Below, piece by piece: positions 63,676-64,000 of a stretch of 64,000 bases of DNA; position 1 is the first letter of the stretch; each line of letters starts with the position of its first letter. The stretch is from assembly GCF_016526145.1 (NCBI RefSeq), contig NZ_JADDUE010000001.1, forward strand, positions 744,001 through 808,000, given 5' to 3'. Both the position numbers and the translations under genes were made by a program. Origin of the DNA: Saccharopolyspora galaxeae (GTDB lineage Bacteria > Actinomycetota > Actinomycetes > Mycobacteriales > Pseudonocardiaceae). A model generated the notes under the pieces. It was not told the origin of the DNA, did not search any database, and saw nothing but the letters and a program-made list of their open reading frames with translations.

Positions 63676-64000
63676 TCCGCCAACGCACGAGACGATCGCG
63701 CCCCGCCGAGCCGTCGGACCCGACCGCCTCGACACCCGCACCACGTTGACGATCCCCGACGGGCCGATCACGAGGAGGCCAGGCAACACCAGGCGCAAGC
63801 CTGGAGCGGCACTGTTTCACCGGTGGTCATCGAGAGAGCCAGCGCGGTTCCATGGCAGCGCAACTGTGTCAACTTGCCCTCCGTCCCGCGAGGCGCCGTG
63901 GGCGGATCGTGGTTGCGATCCGTTGCCGTGACGGGAGACGCGTTGCGCGTCGCAGCGATGACGGGTCGTTGGCGTTCCGGGGCGTTGCGTTCGTGCGCGC
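63676..64000. other. No supported gene in the last 325 bp
   Basis: A 61-codon frame (63746-63931) has no ribosome site or recognisable fold. I see no hairpin, repeat or RNA gene. Confidence 0.4.

Noticed and set aside
63746-63931. 61-codon plus-strand frame near the window end
   Set aside because: No ribosome binding site, no recognisable fold, and composition like out-of-frame sequence.
59546-64000. Second copy of the tRNA-Val 3' end marking the far boundary of the island
   Set aside because: I looked for the T-arm/acceptor sequence again and did not find it before the window ends, so the element boundary cannot be set here.

Overview
The window is high-GC actinobacterial chromosome and most resembles the family Pseudonocardiaceae (Saccharopolyspora-like). 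This rests on codon bias, many GTG/TTG starts, TANNNT -10 hexamers directly upstream of start codons, and gene order. Several blocks match Mycobacterium tuberculosis neighbourhoods recalled from general knowledge: rsdA-DUF5319-guaB-guaB3-choD-guaA; aroQ-uvrD1/pcrA-M23 peptidase-sucCD-DUF5336-perM-purN-purH; and folD-DUF3017. No database search was possible, so every assignment comes from reading motifs, domain order and synteny.

Layout. 1-7.7 kb: tail of a probable anti-sigma-D factor, DUF5319, and GMP synthesis (guaB, guaB3, guaA) with a cholesterol-oxidase-like GMC enzyme between. 7.9-12.6 kb: a secreted GH16 glucanase and a LiaF/PspC-type envelope-stress module (membrane protein, PspC-histidine kinase, LuxR regulator). 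12.6-14.6 kb: divergent EamA/LysR pair. 14.7-20.7 kb: five minus-strand envelope genes, including two PknB-like kinases and two anchored proteins with a similar extracytoplasmic fold. 20.8-27.4 kb: an SDR dehydrogenase, chorismate mutase with an apparent Phe/Tyr leader-peptide attenuator, a VapBC-type pair, pcrA, a methyltransferase and an M23 peptidase. 28-37.4 kb: a membrane protein, sucCD, DUF5336, a PerM-like DUF6350 protein, purN and purH. 37.6-44.5 kb: an SOS-type operon imuA'-imuB-dnaE2 (the error-prone mutasome) with a perfect LexA box. 44.5-49.3 kb: DUF418, an APH-like kinase, an M20 peptidase, a USP protein and a pentapeptide-repeat protein. 49.5-52.6 kb: a 1042-residue protein with a C-terminal TNT-like NAD-glycohydrolase fold. 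52.8-59.4 kb: an MFS remnant, a DUF606 transporter, folD, DUF3017, DUF4253, DUF1918, a YdjM-like protein, icd and DUF4177. 59.5-64 kb: tRNA-Val followed by a decayed integrated element (integrase C-terminus, truncated orphan HsdR, IS-like debris) and a GlxA-type regulator/monooxygenase pair.

The most novel-looking element is the aroQ leader (21990-22102, minus strand). It combines a 22-codon reading frame with a Phe-Phe-Tyr run and three mutually exclusive hairpin pairings ending in a terminator. Also notable are the 15-copy pentapeptide repeat inside ImuB, the TNT protein whose presumed catalytic positions appear replaced, and the kinase cluster with a shared sensor-like domain.
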